From Ignavibacteriales bacterium CG12_big_fil_rev_8_21_14_0_65_30_8 (GTDB lineage: Bacteria > Bacteroidota > Ignavibacteria > Ignavibacteriales > Ignavibacteriaceae), in assembly GCA_002783525.1 (NCBI GenBank), contig PFGS01000096.1:1-29995 (forward strand): 29,995 nt of DNA, in the 5' to 3' direction. Below are positions 7,076 to 15,358 of this stretch, piece after piece; position 1 is the stretch's first letter; each line of letters begins with the position of its first letter. A model generated the notes under the pieces. It had not been told where the DNA came from. It did not search any database and saw only the letters and a list, made by a program, of their open reading frames with translations. A program made the position numbers and the translations under genes.

Positions 7076-8539
7076 ATGGATAATTTCATACTTACTTTAT
7101 ATTTCATGACACTTTCCGTTCTGTTTATTTTCGGTTCACACGGATTTATAATGTTGTTTTATCACAGAAAATATGGAGATAAAAAACAAAAATCTGATAC
7201 TAAGTTAAACCAGAATTCTACAGTCACAATTCAACTTCCTCTTTATAATGAACTTTATGTTGTAAAAAGATTAATAGATTCAGTATGTAAAATTGATTAT
7301 CCTAAAGATAAATTGGAAATTCAGATTCTTGATGATTCAACTGATGAAACTTCTGAAATTGTTGCAGAAATTGTAACTGAAAAATTAAAAGAAGGGTTTG
7401 ACATAAAACAAATAAGAAGGGAGGATAGAAAAGGTTTTAAAGCAGGTGCCTTAAAAGAAGGACTAAAAACTGCCAAAGGTGAATTTATCGCAATTTTTGA
7501 TGCTGATTTTTTACCACAGGAAGATTTTCTAAATAAAACTCTTTCTTTTTTTACAAATGACAATGTTGGTATGGTGCAGACCAGATGGGAACATTTAAAT
7601 GGCAACTATTCAATTATAACAAAAGCTCAGGCTCTGGCTTTGGACGGTCATTTTGTCATTGAACAAAATGTAAGAAACAAAGCCGGATTTTTTATCAATT
7701 TTAATGGAACCGGCGGAATCTGGAGAAAATGTTGTATTGAAGATGCCGGGAACTGGCAAGATGATACTTTAACAGAAGATTTGGATCTTAGTTACAGAGC
7801 TCAATTGAACGGTTGGAAATTTGTTTTCTTAAATGACTTTACTTCTCCTGCAGAATTACCTTCTGAAATTAATGCATTAAAAGCTCAACAATTCAGATGG
7901 ACAAAAGGTGCAATTGAAACAGCTAAAAAAATTCTTCCATTAGTTTGGAAATCAAATGAACCAATGAGAATTAAACTGCAATCAACCTTTCATTTAACAA
8001 ATAATGTTTGTTTCCCATTTATATTGTTAACTGCAATACTAAATGTTCCGTTAATTTTTATTAAAAACAGCGGTGCACACGATCTTTATTTCGGAGTGCT
8101 ATCTCTATTTGTGCTTGCATTTATAAGCTCATTTTTATTCTATTTATATTCACAAAAAGATATTCGACAGGATTGGAGAAGAACAATTGTATTATTCCCA
8201 TTGTTTATGGCCGGCAGTATGGGTTTTGCTGTAAATAATTCAAGAGCAGTTTTTGAAGGACTGTTAAATAGAAAAAGTGAATTTGTACGTACTCCAAAAT
8301 TTAAAGTTATTTCTTCAAATGATACTTGGACTGATAAAAAATATTTAACTAAAAAAGTAAATACAATGGTAATTATAGAATTGATCATGGCAATTTATTG
8401 CTTAATTGGTGTTGTATCTTCAATTTACTTTTTAGAAATTGCAGCTTTACCGTTTCATTTATTATTTTTTATTGGATTTTCATTTGTCTCAATAACTTCA
8501 TTAAGACATGTTTTATCAAAAAAAATAACAACTACTTAG
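7076..8539 (+). CDS. Membrane processive glycosyltransferase, family GT2 (cellulose synthase-like)
   Basis: This 487-residue inner-membrane protein has one N-terminal transmembrane helix (~4-28), a cytoplasmic GT-A catalytic domain (~48-300) and about four C-terminal helices. The processive GT2 signature is complete: ILDDSTDE (Asp86-87), FDADF (142-144), TEDLDLSYRAQLNGW (233-247) and QQFRW (271-275, the QxxRW motif). These residues bind nucleotide-sugar and metal and supply the catalytic base. Relatives make beta-linked polysaccharides such as cellulose, glucomannan or exopolysaccharide; the sugar cannot be read here. No BcsB, BcsC or PilZ domain is nearby, so canonical cellulose synthesis is not supported. 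It follows the LptE-like gene by 6 nt and precedes a TPR gene by one nucleotide, pointing to a role in envelope or exopolysaccharide assembly. Confidence 0.87.
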   Translation: MDNFILTLYFMTLSVLFIFGSHGFIMLFYHRKYGDKKQKSDTKLNQNSTVTIQLPLYNELYVVKRLIDSVCKIDYPKDKLEIQILDDSTDETSEIVAEIVTEKLKEGFDIKQIRREDRKGFKAGALKEGLKTAKGEFIAIFDADFLPQEDFLNKTLSFFTNDNVGMVQTRWEHLNGNYSIITKAQALALDGHFVIEQNVRNKAGFFINFNGTGGIWRKCCIEDAGNWQDDTLTEDLDLSYRAQLNGWKFVFLNDFTSPAELPSEINALKAQQFRWTKGAIETAKKILPLVWKSNEPMRIKLQSTFHLTNNVCFPFILLTAILNVPLIFIKNSGAHDLYFGVLSLFVLAFISSFLFYLYSQKDIRQDWRRTIVLFPLFMAGSMGFAVNNSRAVFEGLLNRKSEFVRTPKFKVISSNDTWTDKKYLTKKVNTMVIIELIMAIYCLIGVVSSIYFLEIAALPFHLLFFIGFSFVSITSLRHVLSKKITTT

Positions 8540-8540
8540 T

Positions 8541-9356
8541 TTGGCTAAATCATTATTCGAAATATTTAACGATAAAGTAAGTTTGATTTATGAATATGAT
8601 AAATCAAGTCCTCTTTTTGTTAGAAAAGCAAACACAGAAATACTAAAAAATAATATTGATGATGCAATTGATGTCTTAATGAAGGGAATCGAAAATTATC
8701 CTGACTATCCCACGGCATATTTCATTCTTGGTAAAGCTTACGCACTAAAAAATCAATTTAAAGATGCTGAAGATTCATACAAAAAAGGATCTGACCTTAT
8801 TTATTCCAATCCTACTTTTGATTTTTATATGGATGAAATTGAAAATTTAAAATCAGAAAGATTAGTGTTTAATCCCGAAAGAGGAAAAGCTTTTTTAAAG
8901 ACAGAAAATAATATAACAGAAAAAGAAGAACCATCTTTAAATTTTGATGAAAATGTTGAGATTGATAATAGTGACGTTGTTCAAGAAACTACGGAGGATT
9001 TAGTTAAAGATGCAGAAGATATTGAAATTGAAAAAGTAAAAAAGGAAATTAAAAAAAGTACCGGCATTCATGAAGATTTTGAAGAAAAACTTGATGAACT
9101 TGCAAACGAAATTTCTACAGCTAAATTACCTCCAGTTGATAGCACTCCAATCGATAATGTTTCAACAAAAGAGTTTATAAGTGAAGATCCAATGATTATT
9201 TCTGAAACTCTTGCAAAGATATATGAAGCACAAAATGAATTTAAAGAAGCAATTAAAATCTATGAAAAGCTAATAATAAAGCATCCCGATAAAAAAGAAG
9301 AATTTACGAACCGAATATTATCACTAAAGAACAGATCCGACAAAACATCCGATTAA
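8541..9356 (+). CDS. TPR-containing protein of unknown function
   Basis: This is a 271-residue cytoplasmic protein with no signal peptide. Tetratricopeptide-like repeats occupy both ends: residues ~25-90 (DDAIDVLMKGIENYPDYPTA, then YFILGKAYALKNQFKDAEDS) and ~225-262 (LAKIYEAQNEFKEAIKIYEK, IIKHPDKKEEF). Between them is a long acidic, low-complexity segment rich in Glu, Asp and Lys (~115-190), likely disordered. The only start that keeps the first repeat is TTG at 8541, one base after the GT2 stop; no in-frame ATG precedes the conserved part. Such proteins are usually scaffolds, and its tight coupling to the glycosyltransferase suggests a partner role in polysaccharide export or regulation, which is inference. 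I do not recognise a named family. Confidence 0.78.
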   Translation: MAKSLFEIFNDKVSLIYEYDKSSPLFVRKANTEILKNNIDDAIDVLMKGIENYPDYPTAYFILGKAYALKNQFKDAEDSYKKGSDLIYSNPTFDFYMDEIENLKSERLVFNPERGKAFLKTENNITEKEEPSLNFDENVEIDNSDVVQETTEDLVKDAEDIEIEKVKKEIKKSTGIHEDFEEKLDELANEISTAKLPPVDSTPIDNVSTKEFISEDPMIISETLAKIYEAQNEFKEAIKIYEKLIIKHPDKKEEFTNRILSLKNRSDKTSD

Positions 9357-9370
9357 AAAAATTCAATCTT

Positions 9371-9985
9371 ATGATTGATTTAAATAATCTTTCCAAATTA
9401 AACAAGAAATTTTACTCAAAAGATGTAAACATTGTAGCTAAAAAATTACTAGGCAAAGTTTTAGTGCATAATATTGGCGAAACAAAGCTTGCAGGTATTA
9501 TTGTTGAAGTTGAAGCATACGAAGGTAAAACAGATAGAGCTGCTCACACATTTATTGGAAAAACTAAAAGAAATGAAATTATGTTTAACGAAGGCGGATA
9601 TTTATATGTGTATTTTACATATGGAGTTCATTTTTGCTGTAATGTTGTTACAGGCAAAAAGGATGAAGGAACCGCTGTTTTAATAAGGGGAATAGAGCCA
9701 ATTGTTGGAATTGATAAAATGGAAAAAAGTAGATTCGGTTCTAAAAATATACAAGCTAAAAAAATATATGATCTGACAAACGGACCCGGGAAAATTTGCC
9801 AGGCATTTCAAATAAATAAATCTCATTACGGATTTGATTTAACAGATGATAAAATATACTTGCTCAATTACAAAAAAATTAAAGACGAAAACATTATATG
9901 CACAACAAGAATTGGTATAAAAAAATCAATAGATTTACCTTGGCGTTATTATATTAAAGATAATCCATTTGTATCTAAAAAATGA
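9371..9985 (+). CDS. mpg: 3-methyladenine DNA glycosylase (AAG/MPG family)
   Basis: This 204-residue base-excision repair enzyme removes alkylated and deaminated purines such as 3-methyladenine and hypoxanthine. The family core is intact: IIVEVEAYEG with catalytic Glu48 and Tyr50 (human E125/Y127 equivalents), DRAAHTFIGKT with His59 (human H136), KRNEIMFNEGGYLYVYFTYG with the intercalating-tyrosine region, HFCCNVVTG, and LTNGPGKICQAFQI. The C-terminus (TTRIGIKKSIDLPWRYYIKDNPFVSKK) is the usual end, in which the PWR.Y...NP.VS pattern is conserved. Length is normal for bacterial members (~190-210). It begins 14 nt after the TPR gene and overlaps the GT9 gene by ATGA, so it is co-transcribed with envelope genes although it has no clear functional link to them. 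Confidence 0.94.
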   Translation: MIDLNNLSKLNKKFYSKDVNIVAKKLLGKVLVHNIGETKLAGIIVEVEAYEGKTDRAAHTFIGKTKRNEIMFNEGGYLYVYFTYGVHFCCNVVTGKKDEGTAVLIRGIEPIVGIDKMEKSRFGSKNIQAKKIYDLTNGPGKICQAFQINKSHYGFDLTDDKIYLLNYKKIKDENIICTTRIGIKKSIDLPWRYYIKDNPFVSKK

Positions 9986-11010
9986 TCAAACCAAAAAATT
10001 TACTTATTATCCGAACTGACAGAATTGGTGATGTGGTTTTAACAGTACCTTTAGCTGAATTAATTAAAAAATATTATCCAGATTGTAAAATCACTTTTCT
10101 TGTAAGAAAATACACCAAAGAAATTTTATATAATCACCCGTTTATTGATGAAACAATTATAGCTAAAACAAAAGGAAACAAATTAACATTCTTTGAAAAT
10201 TATAAAATTCTTAAAAATAAAAACTTTGATACGGTGGTTGTAGTTAGTCCAAGTTTTATAATTTCACTTATTATTTTCTTATCTAATACTGAAAATAGAA
10301 TTGGAACAGGTTACAGATGGTATTCATTTTTATTTAATAAAAAAGTATTTGTTCACAGAAAATTTGCTGAAAAGCACGAGTTGGAATTTAACGTTGAATT
10401 ACTAAAAGAAATAGGTATTGATGAAATAATAAATTCGTCAAATGTGAAGTATTCTTTGCAAGTTAATACCAATAATAAAGAAAAAATAGAGAATCTTTTA
10501 AGAGTAAATAATATATTATTATCAAAACCAATTTTTATTATTCATCCAGGTAGCGGTGGCAGCTCAGTTGATTTACCTGCAAATAAATTCAAAGAGTTAA
10601 TACAAAAAATATTAACTGATTTTGATGTTAACATTATTATTACCGGAAGTAAGGAAGAAAAAATAATTTGTCAAAATTTAGTGGTTAATGATTCAATTTT
10701 TAATTTTACCGGAAAGTTAAGTTTATCTGAATTAATTTATTTAATTAATGAATGTAAATTATTTATTTCTAATTCTACCGGTCCTTTGCATATTGCTGCT
10801 GCTTTGAATAAAAATGTTGTAGGTTTTTATCCAAATTTATTGGCATGTTCTTATAAGAGATGGGGACCTTTTGGCTCAAAAACAAAGGTTTTTATACCTC
10901 AAAATGAATGTAAAAATTGTAAATTGGAACAGTGTTCATCAGAAGAATGTATGAATAATATCGATATAGATGATGTAATAAATTATATAAAAAATATAGA
11001 GAAAACATAA
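9982..11010 (+). CDS. Glycosyltransferase family 9 (heptosyltransferase-like)
   Basis: This 342-residue GT-B enzyme belongs to the ADP-heptose:LPS heptosyltransferase family. The N-terminal domain opens with LLIIRTDRIGDVVLTVPLAE, the GT9 signature including the RxDRIGDxxLT loop with the catalytic Asp. The C-terminal nucleotide-sugar domain shows IIHPGSGGSSVDLP, NIIITGSKEE, and LFISNSTGPLHIAAALNKN. The tail has four spaced cysteines (CKNCKLEQC, then EECM), a common GT9 ending. It probably adds heptose or a related sugar to the LPS inner core at the cytoplasmic face of the inner membrane; donor and acceptor cannot be deduced. The start overlaps the glycosylase stop by 4 nt (ATGA), implying translational coupling. 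Together with lptE, cdsA and the Omp85 gene it strengthens the outer-membrane theme of this operon. Confidence 0.9.
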   Translation: MIKPKNLLIIRTDRIGDVVLTVPLAELIKKYYPDCKITFLVRKYTKEILYNHPFIDETIIAKTKGNKLTFFENYKILKNKNFDTVVVVSPSFIISLIIFLSNTENRIGTGYRWYSFLFNKKVFVHRKFAEKHELEFNVELLKEIGIDEIINSSNVKYSLQVNTNNKEKIENLLRVNNILLSKPIFIIHPGSGGSSVDLPANKFKELIQKILTDFDVNIIITGSKEEKIICQNLVVNDSIFNFTGKLSLSELIYLINECKLFISNSTGPLHIAAALNKNVVGFYPNLLACSYKRWGPFGSKTKVFIPQNECKNCKLEQCSSEECMNNIDIDDVINYIKNIEKT

Positions 11011-11030
11011 ATCAAAATAATGTGAATAGA

Positions 11031-11834
11031 ATGAAAGTTAAATTACAAATAGCATCTTTAGTATTAATAATATATTTAATTTCTACTCAATGTAGTTATG
11101 CACAATCTAAAGTAGATTCATTTAGAGTAATTGAAAATAACGCTTTTAAATTAGGTGAAAATCTTACTTTTAAAATTAAGTATGGTTTTGTTACTGCTGG
11201 TATTTCTAAAATGTATGTTAAAGATGAAAAGACATTATCCGGTAGAAAAGTTTATCATGTAATTTTTGAAGTAAATTCTGTTCCTAGTTTTGATTGGATT
11301 TATAAAGTACGAGATAGATACGAAACTTTTATTGATAAGGAAGGTCTTTTCCCGTGGAGGTTTGAACAGCATATTAGAGAGGGTGGATACAAAAGAGATT
11401 ATTCAGCATATTTTGATCAGAGAAATAATAAAGCATTTACAAGTGAAGGAATATTTGATATTCCAGAATATGTACACGATATTATTTCAGCTTTTTATCT
11501 TGCAAGACTTTTTGATTATTCAGATTTAAAAGAAAATGATGAAATTCATCTTAAGAATTTTAATAACGGTAAAACTTTTAACCTTGATGTTGTTTTTAGA
11601 GGCAGAGAAGAAATTGAAGTTCCGGCAGGTAAATTTAAATGTATAATTATTGAACCTTTGGTAAAAGGCGGTGGATTATTTAAAAGCGAGGGAAGTATTT
11701 ATATTTGGTTAACTGATGATTCTCTTAAAGTTCCTGTAAAAGTAAAATCAAAAATTGTTGTCGGTTCTATTGATGCAGTACTATCTGAATATAGCGGATT
11801 AGCAGGTGAAATTTATGCTAAAATTCCCGATTAA
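11031..11834 (+). CDS. DUF3108 domain-containing exported protein
   Basis: The protein is 267 residues from ATG 11031; a GTG at 11022 could add three. It has a Sec signal peptide (QIASLVLIIYLISTQ, cleavage near SYAQS). The mature part matches the DUF3108 family: FKLGENLTFKIKYGFVTAGI near the start, WIYKVRDRYETFID, PWRFEQHIREGGY, DIPEYVHDIISAFYLAR, EEIEVPAGKFKCIIIEP, and SIYIWLTDDSLKVPVKVKSK near the end. Family members are periplasmic or outer-membrane-associated beta-rich proteins of unknown biochemical role, often next to LPS or envelope genes. It follows the GT9 gene by a short gap. The ~68-nt stretch after it (11835-11902) has no gene and no obvious terminator hairpin. Confidence 0.83.
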   Translation: MKVKLQIASLVLIIYLISTQCSYAQSKVDSFRVIENNAFKLGENLTFKIKYGFVTAGISKMYVKDEKTLSGRKVYHVIFEVNSVPSFDWIYKVRDRYETFIDKEGLFPWRFEQHIREGGYKRDYSAYFDQRNNKAFTSEGIFDIPEYVHDIISAFYLARLFDYSDLKENDEIHLKNFNNGKTFNLDVVFRGREEIEVPAGKFKCIIIEPLVKGGGLFKSEGSIYIWLTDDSLKVPVKVKSKIVVGSIDAVLSEYSGLAGEIYAKIPD

Positions 11835-11902
11835 GACAACAAATTATTTCCATTTATAATAAATTTTTAGGAATTCCATTTTAAATTATATATTTTCTTT
11901 AT

Positions 11903-12874
11903 ATGGAAAAAAACCTTAATGAAGAAAACAATACTGACCAAAATTCTGATATAAATAGAGATGCTAGAATTACATTAAATGGTTTTGAACCGCAAATTTC
12001 TCCTATAACAGCAGCATTTATTGGATTAATAGGCGGCTTTTTTCTCTATCAGTTTGTTGGCGGATTATTAACTTTTATAATTTTTGGTTTTAATATTAAT
12101 GATGCCCATGTAAATGGCTTACGCATAATGACTATGCTGAGTCAGTTACTTTTTATTTTATTACCTGCCCTATTGTTCAGCAAATGGTTTTATAATGATT
12201 TAAATAGAATTCTAAAATTCAAAGCACCAGATTATAGAGAGATAATATTATTTATAATCGGTATTTTTATTCTCACTCCATTACTACAAAACTATGTTTC
12301 TATCCAGAATTATTTTATTAATAAAATGGCGGAAGTTTCTCCATTTATTAATTCTATAAAATCTTTATTAGATTCATTAAATAAATTAGTGGAAAATTCT
12401 TATCAAAATCTTTTGTCAACAAAAACTATATTGGATGCAATTTTTGTAATATTTGTAGTTTCTATTGTTCCGGCAGTTTCTGAAGAAATGATGTTCAGAG
12501 GTTTTATTCAAAGTAGTTTTGAATTAAAACTTAAAGCTAGGTGGGCAATTGTTATCACTGCAGTATTTTTTGGTTTATACCATTTTAATCCCTACGGACT
12601 GGTCCCGTTAATAATTTTAGGACTTTATTTTGGTTTTGCTGCTTATATGAGCCGCTCTATTTTTGTATCTATGATACTACATTTTACAAATAATTTTCTT
12701 GTCGTTATAATGTATTTTATTATTGGCGATAAAGATCTTATAGATTCTTCAGCTACCGGTAATATTGATGTTAGAATATCATTTTTTCTATTAATGATGT
12801 TCGGAGTTATGTTCATTGCTATAGTTTATTTTATATTCCTTTTTTATAAAAAGAAAAAAATTGAGATTATATAA
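11903..12874 (+). CDS. CPBP-family intramembrane glutamic endopeptidase (CAAX/Rce1-like)
   Basis: This 323-residue integral membrane protein has about seven to eight transmembrane segments. The three CPBP (Abi, Rce1-like) motifs are present: EEMMFRG with Glu194, Glu195 and Arg199 (EExxxR), FFGLYHF with His227, and MILHFTNN with His260 and Asn264. These residues form the glutamate-based protease active site inside the membrane. Bacterial homologues process or regulate membrane proteins; the substrate here is unknown. The first ~35 residues are hydrophilic and cytoplasmic. The stop overlaps the start of the zinc-ribbon gene by one base (TAATG), and CdsA follows, so translation of these three is probably coupled. 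ATG 11903 is the only sensible start. Confidence 0.9.
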   Translation: MEKNLNEENNTDQNSDINRDARITLNGFEPQISPITAAFIGLIGGFFLYQFVGGLLTFIIFGFNINDAHVNGLRIMTMLSQLLFILLPALLFSKWFYNDLNRILKFKAPDYREIILFIIGIFILTPLLQNYVSIQNYFINKMAEVSPFINSIKSLLDSLNKLVENSYQNLLSTKTILDAIFVIFVVSIVPAVSEEMMFRGFIQSSFELKLKARWAIVITAVFFGLYHFNPYGLVPLIILGLYFGFAAYMSRSIFVSMILHFTNNFLVVIMYFIIGDKDLIDSSATGNIDVRISFFLLMMFGVMFIAIVYFIFLFYKKKKIEII

Positions 12875-13203
12875 TGGCTGTATGTCCAAATTGCAAATAT
12901 GAATATGTAAAAGGGATAACTATTTGTCCTGATTGCAGAACAAATCTTGTCGATCCAAATTTACTAAAACAACCACCAGCATTAGAAGAAAAAGATTGGA
13001 AAATTATTTTTACTTCAGATCAAGAATATGAAATGCAGATGCTAAAAGATAATTTAGCAAGTGCAGGAATTGAAGCTATGATTTTTTCTCAAAAAGACAG
13101 AAATATACCAACACCAGGCGATCTTTCAATCATTAGTTTATTAGTTAGAAATGAATCTGTAGATGATGCTATAAATTTTATCAATGAAGTTTTAGGGGAA
13201 TAG
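12874..13203 (+). CDS. Small zinc-ribbon protein with a DUF2007-like C-terminal domain
   Basis: This 109-residue cytoplasmic protein has a four-cysteine zinc ribbon at its N-terminus (C4, C7, C18, C21; CPNC and CPDC knuckles). After a Pro-containing linker, residues ~42-109 (DWKIIFTSDQEYEMQMLKDN, LASAGIEAMIF, LLVRNESVDDAINFINEVL) resemble DUF2007, a PII/ferredoxin-like alpha-beta fold called a putative signal-transducing domain. In relatives this order is common. It shares one base with the end of the CPBP protease gene and lies 10 nt before cdsA. The role is unknown; context suggests a membrane-homeostasis accessory. The domain call comes from pattern resemblance and is moderately sure. Confidence 0.78.
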   Translation: MAVCPNCKYEYVKGITICPDCRTNLVDPNLLKQPPALEEKDWKIIFTSDQEYEMQMLKDNLASAGIEAMIFSQKDRNIPTPGDLSIISLLVRNESVDDAINFINEVLGE

Positions 13204-13213
13204 ATAGTAATAA

Positions 13214-14038
13214 ATGACTTTTAGCAATACCTTCCTTCGTGTTTTAGTATCAGTAATTACAATTCCACTTATTCTTTTTATTTGTTATATAGGCGGAGTT
13301 GTATTCTTTATTTTCGTAATGTTTATTGCGTTGGTTTCATATTTTGAATTTACTTCGTTTATAAAAAAAATTGATATAAGTGTAAATTTTTGGGTTGGTT
13401 TTGCCGGTGTTTTGTTTTCACTTCTTAATAATAGATATCATTATTTAGACACATATTCTTTTGTGCTTCTATTTATGCTAATACTTGCTGCTTCAGAACT
13501 ATTCAGAAATGAAGGTTCTACTATAGCAAATATAGGTTCTACATTATTTGGAGTTATTTATTTAGGATTTTTTTCAAGTGCAATTATAGGTATTAGAGAA
13601 ATATTTTCACAAGTAGGAGGTCTATACACTAGAGGCGGTTTTATAATTATTTCAATGTTAGCAACTATTTGGATCTGCGACTCGGCTGCATTTTTTATTG
13701 GAACGGCTTATGGTAAACATAAATTATTTCCCAGAGTAAGCCCTAAAAAAAGCTGGGAGGGAGCTATCTCCGGTTTTATTTTTGCAATTGGAACTATGCT
13801 CTTAGCAAAAATATTAGTCCTGAATTTCTTTAGCTGGAGTACAGTAATAGCAATAGGATTTATAATTGGTGTTTTCGGTCAAATGGGGGATTTGATAGAA
13901 TCACTAATAAAAAGAACTGCAAATGTTAAAGACTCATCAAATCTTATTCCGGGTCACGGTGGAATTTTTGATAGATTTGACTCACTTCTATTTACTGCAC
14001 CAATAATATTTTTATATCTTACATACTTCAGTAAATAA
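13214..14038 (+). CDS. cdsA: Phosphatidate cytidylyltransferase (CDP-diglyceride synthase)
   Basis: This 274-residue, multi-pass inner-membrane enzyme makes CDP-diacylglycerol from CTP and phosphatidic acid, the branch point of bacterial phospholipid synthesis. The C-terminal CdsA signature is complete: SLIKRTANVKD, SSNLIPGHGGIFDRFDSLLF, with the metal-binding KD and DRFD aspartates. An upstream conserved stretch (RVSPKKSWEGAISGF) and FFIGTAYGKHK also fit. Seven or so hydrophobic helices cover the rest. The length is typical. It sits between the zinc-ribbon gene and rimO with short gaps. An archaeal-type CarS (CDP-archaeol synthase) is a distant relative; the bacterial CdsA signature and length make ordinary CdsA the better call, which matters given the isoprenoid-lipid genes at 21-23 kb. 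Confidence 0.95.
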   Translation: MTFSNTFLRVLVSVITIPLILFICYIGGVVFFIFVMFIALVSYFEFTSFIKKIDISVNFWVGFAGVLFSLLNNRYHYLDTYSFVLLFMLILAASELFRNEGSTIANIGSTLFGVIYLGFFSSAIIGIREIFSQVGGLYTRGGFIIISMLATIWICDSAAFFIGTAYGKHKLFPRVSPKKSWEGAISGFIFAIGTMLLAKILVLNFFSWSTVIAIGFIIGVFGQMGDLIESLIKRTANVKDSSNLIPGHGGIFDRFDSLLFTAPIIFLYLTYFSK

Positions 14039-14052
14039 AAATAATTTAGATC

Positions 14053-15348
14053 TTGAAAAAAAAAGAAACCGTAAATATAATTACGCTCGGGTGTTCAAAA
14101 AACACCGTTGATTCCGAGCGTTTGATGAAACAGATCAATTGTAATAATTTTAATTTAATTGATGATCCGAATAAAGCAGATACTTTAATTATAAACACCT
14201 GTGGTTTTATCGAAGCTGCAAAGGAAGAATCTATAAATACAATTCTTAACGCAGTTAAACAAAAAAAAGAAGGTAAGATAAAAAAAGTAATTGTTGCCGG
14301 ATGCCTGTCAGAAAGATATGCCGATGATTTAAAAGAAGAGATACCTGAAGTTGATGCTTTTTTTGGAACCGAAAAATATGAAGATATATTAAACGAAATT
14401 GGCGGAAAACTTAAAAGAGAACTTTTGGGTGAAAGGACTTTATCCGGTCCTCCTCATACAGCTTATTTAAAAATTTCTGAAGGATGTGACCACCCCTGCT
14501 CTTTTTGTGCCATTCCGCTTATGAGGGGTTTACATAAGTCAAAACCAATTGAAGTGCTTGTAAAAGAAGCCGAGTTTTTGGCAAAAAATAATACTAAAGA
14601 ACTAATATTAATAGCGCAGGATACAACAGATTACGGGAAAGATATTTATGGTGAAAGATGTCTGCATAAATTACTTTCAGAATTGAGTAAAATTGACGGA
14701 ATTAAATGGATTAGAGTAATGTATGCTTATCCATCTCATTTTCCCCAAGAAGTAATTAAAGAAATTGCTGAAAATCCTAAAATTTGCAATTATATTGACA
14801 TCCCTCTTCAACATATTTCCGATAGTGTGCTAAAATCAATGAGAAGAGGAGTAACATCTAATAAAATTAAAGAATTAATTACTGATTTTAGGACAAAAAT
14901 ACCAAATGTTGTAATAAGAACCACTTTTATAGTAGGTTATCCAAATGAAACCGAAAATGAATTTTATTTGTTATGTAAGTATATAGAAGAAGCAAAATTT
15001 GACAGAATAGGTGTATTTACTTTTTCAGTGGAAGAAAATACTTCGAGTTATATTCTTGGAAATCCCATTTCAGAAAAAGTTAAAGAAGAAAGAAAGAATA
15101 AATTAATGGAAATACAAAAAGATATTTCTCATGAAAGCAATCAAAAAATAGTTGGCAAAAATATGGATGTGCTTATTGAAAGGCAGGAAGGTGAATTTTA
15201 TGTGGGCCGCACTTATCGTGATGCACCTGAAGTTGATGGAGAAATACTTATACCAACAAATACTAAAAAAATAATTTTTGGTAATTTTTATAAAGTTAAA
15301 ATTTATGATTGCAATGAATATGATCTATTCGGAAAGATTGTGTTTTAA
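14053..15348 (+). CDS. rimO: Ribosomal protein S12 methylthiotransferase (RimO)
   Basis: This 431-residue radical SAM enzyme methylthiolates the conserved aspartate of ribosomal protein S12. It opens with VNIITLGCSKNTVDSERLM, the RimO-specific form of the UPF0004 domain. Auxiliary-cluster cysteines are C14, C50 (NTCGFIEAAKEES) and C84 (AGCLSERY). The SAM cluster motif is CDHPCSFC (C145, C149, C152), followed by AIPLMRGLHKSKP. YAYPSHFP, DIPLQHISDSVLKSMRRG and a C-terminal TRAM domain (YRDAPEVDGEILI) are diagnostic and distinguish it from MiaB. The start is TTG at 14053; no ATG lies between it and the conserved strand, and starting later would delete core sequence. The stop TAA overlaps an ATG and leads into a GGAGG site for the next gene. 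Confidence 0.95.
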   Translation: MKKKETVNIITLGCSKNTVDSERLMKQINCNNFNLIDDPNKADTLIINTCGFIEAAKEESINTILNAVKQKKEGKIKKVIVAGCLSERYADDLKEEIPEVDAFFGTEKYEDILNEIGGKLKRELLGERTLSGPPHTAYLKISEGCDHPCSFCAIPLMRGLHKSKPIEVLVKEAEFLAKNNTKELILIAQDTTDYGKDIYGERCLHKLLSELSKIDGIKWIRVMYAYPSHFPQEVIKEIAENPKICNYIDIPLQHISDSVLKSMRRGVTSNKIKELITDFRTKIPNVVIRTTFIVGYPNETENEFYLLCKYIEEAKFDRIGVFTFSVEENTSSYILGNPISEKVKEERKNKLMEIQKDISHESNQKIVGKNMDVLIERQEGEFYVGRTYRDAPEVDGEILIPTNTKKIIFGNFYKVKIYDCNEYDLFGKIVF

Positions 15349-15349
15349 T

Positions 15350-15354
15350 GGAGG
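15350..15354 (+). promoter_or_regulatory. Strong ribosome-binding site fixing the start of the GWxTD gene
   Basis: GGAGG lies four bases before ATG 15359, two bases after the rimO stop. It is the best Shine-Dalgarno match noticed in the window, where most genes lack one. It argues for ATG 15359 over the in-frame ATG at 15278, which lies inside rimO and would put 27 non-conserved residues before a clear signal peptide. Confidence 0.75.
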
Positions 15355-15358
15355 AAAG

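Noticed and set aside
10903..10962. Cysteine-rich tail of the GT9 protein as a possible extra metal-binding domain
   Set aside because: A C-x2-C...C...CM ending is common in the GT9 family, so it is not unusual.
15278..15358. Earlier start for the GWxTD protein
   Set aside because: It lies inside rimO, while ATG 15359 has GGAGG and begins a signal peptide.
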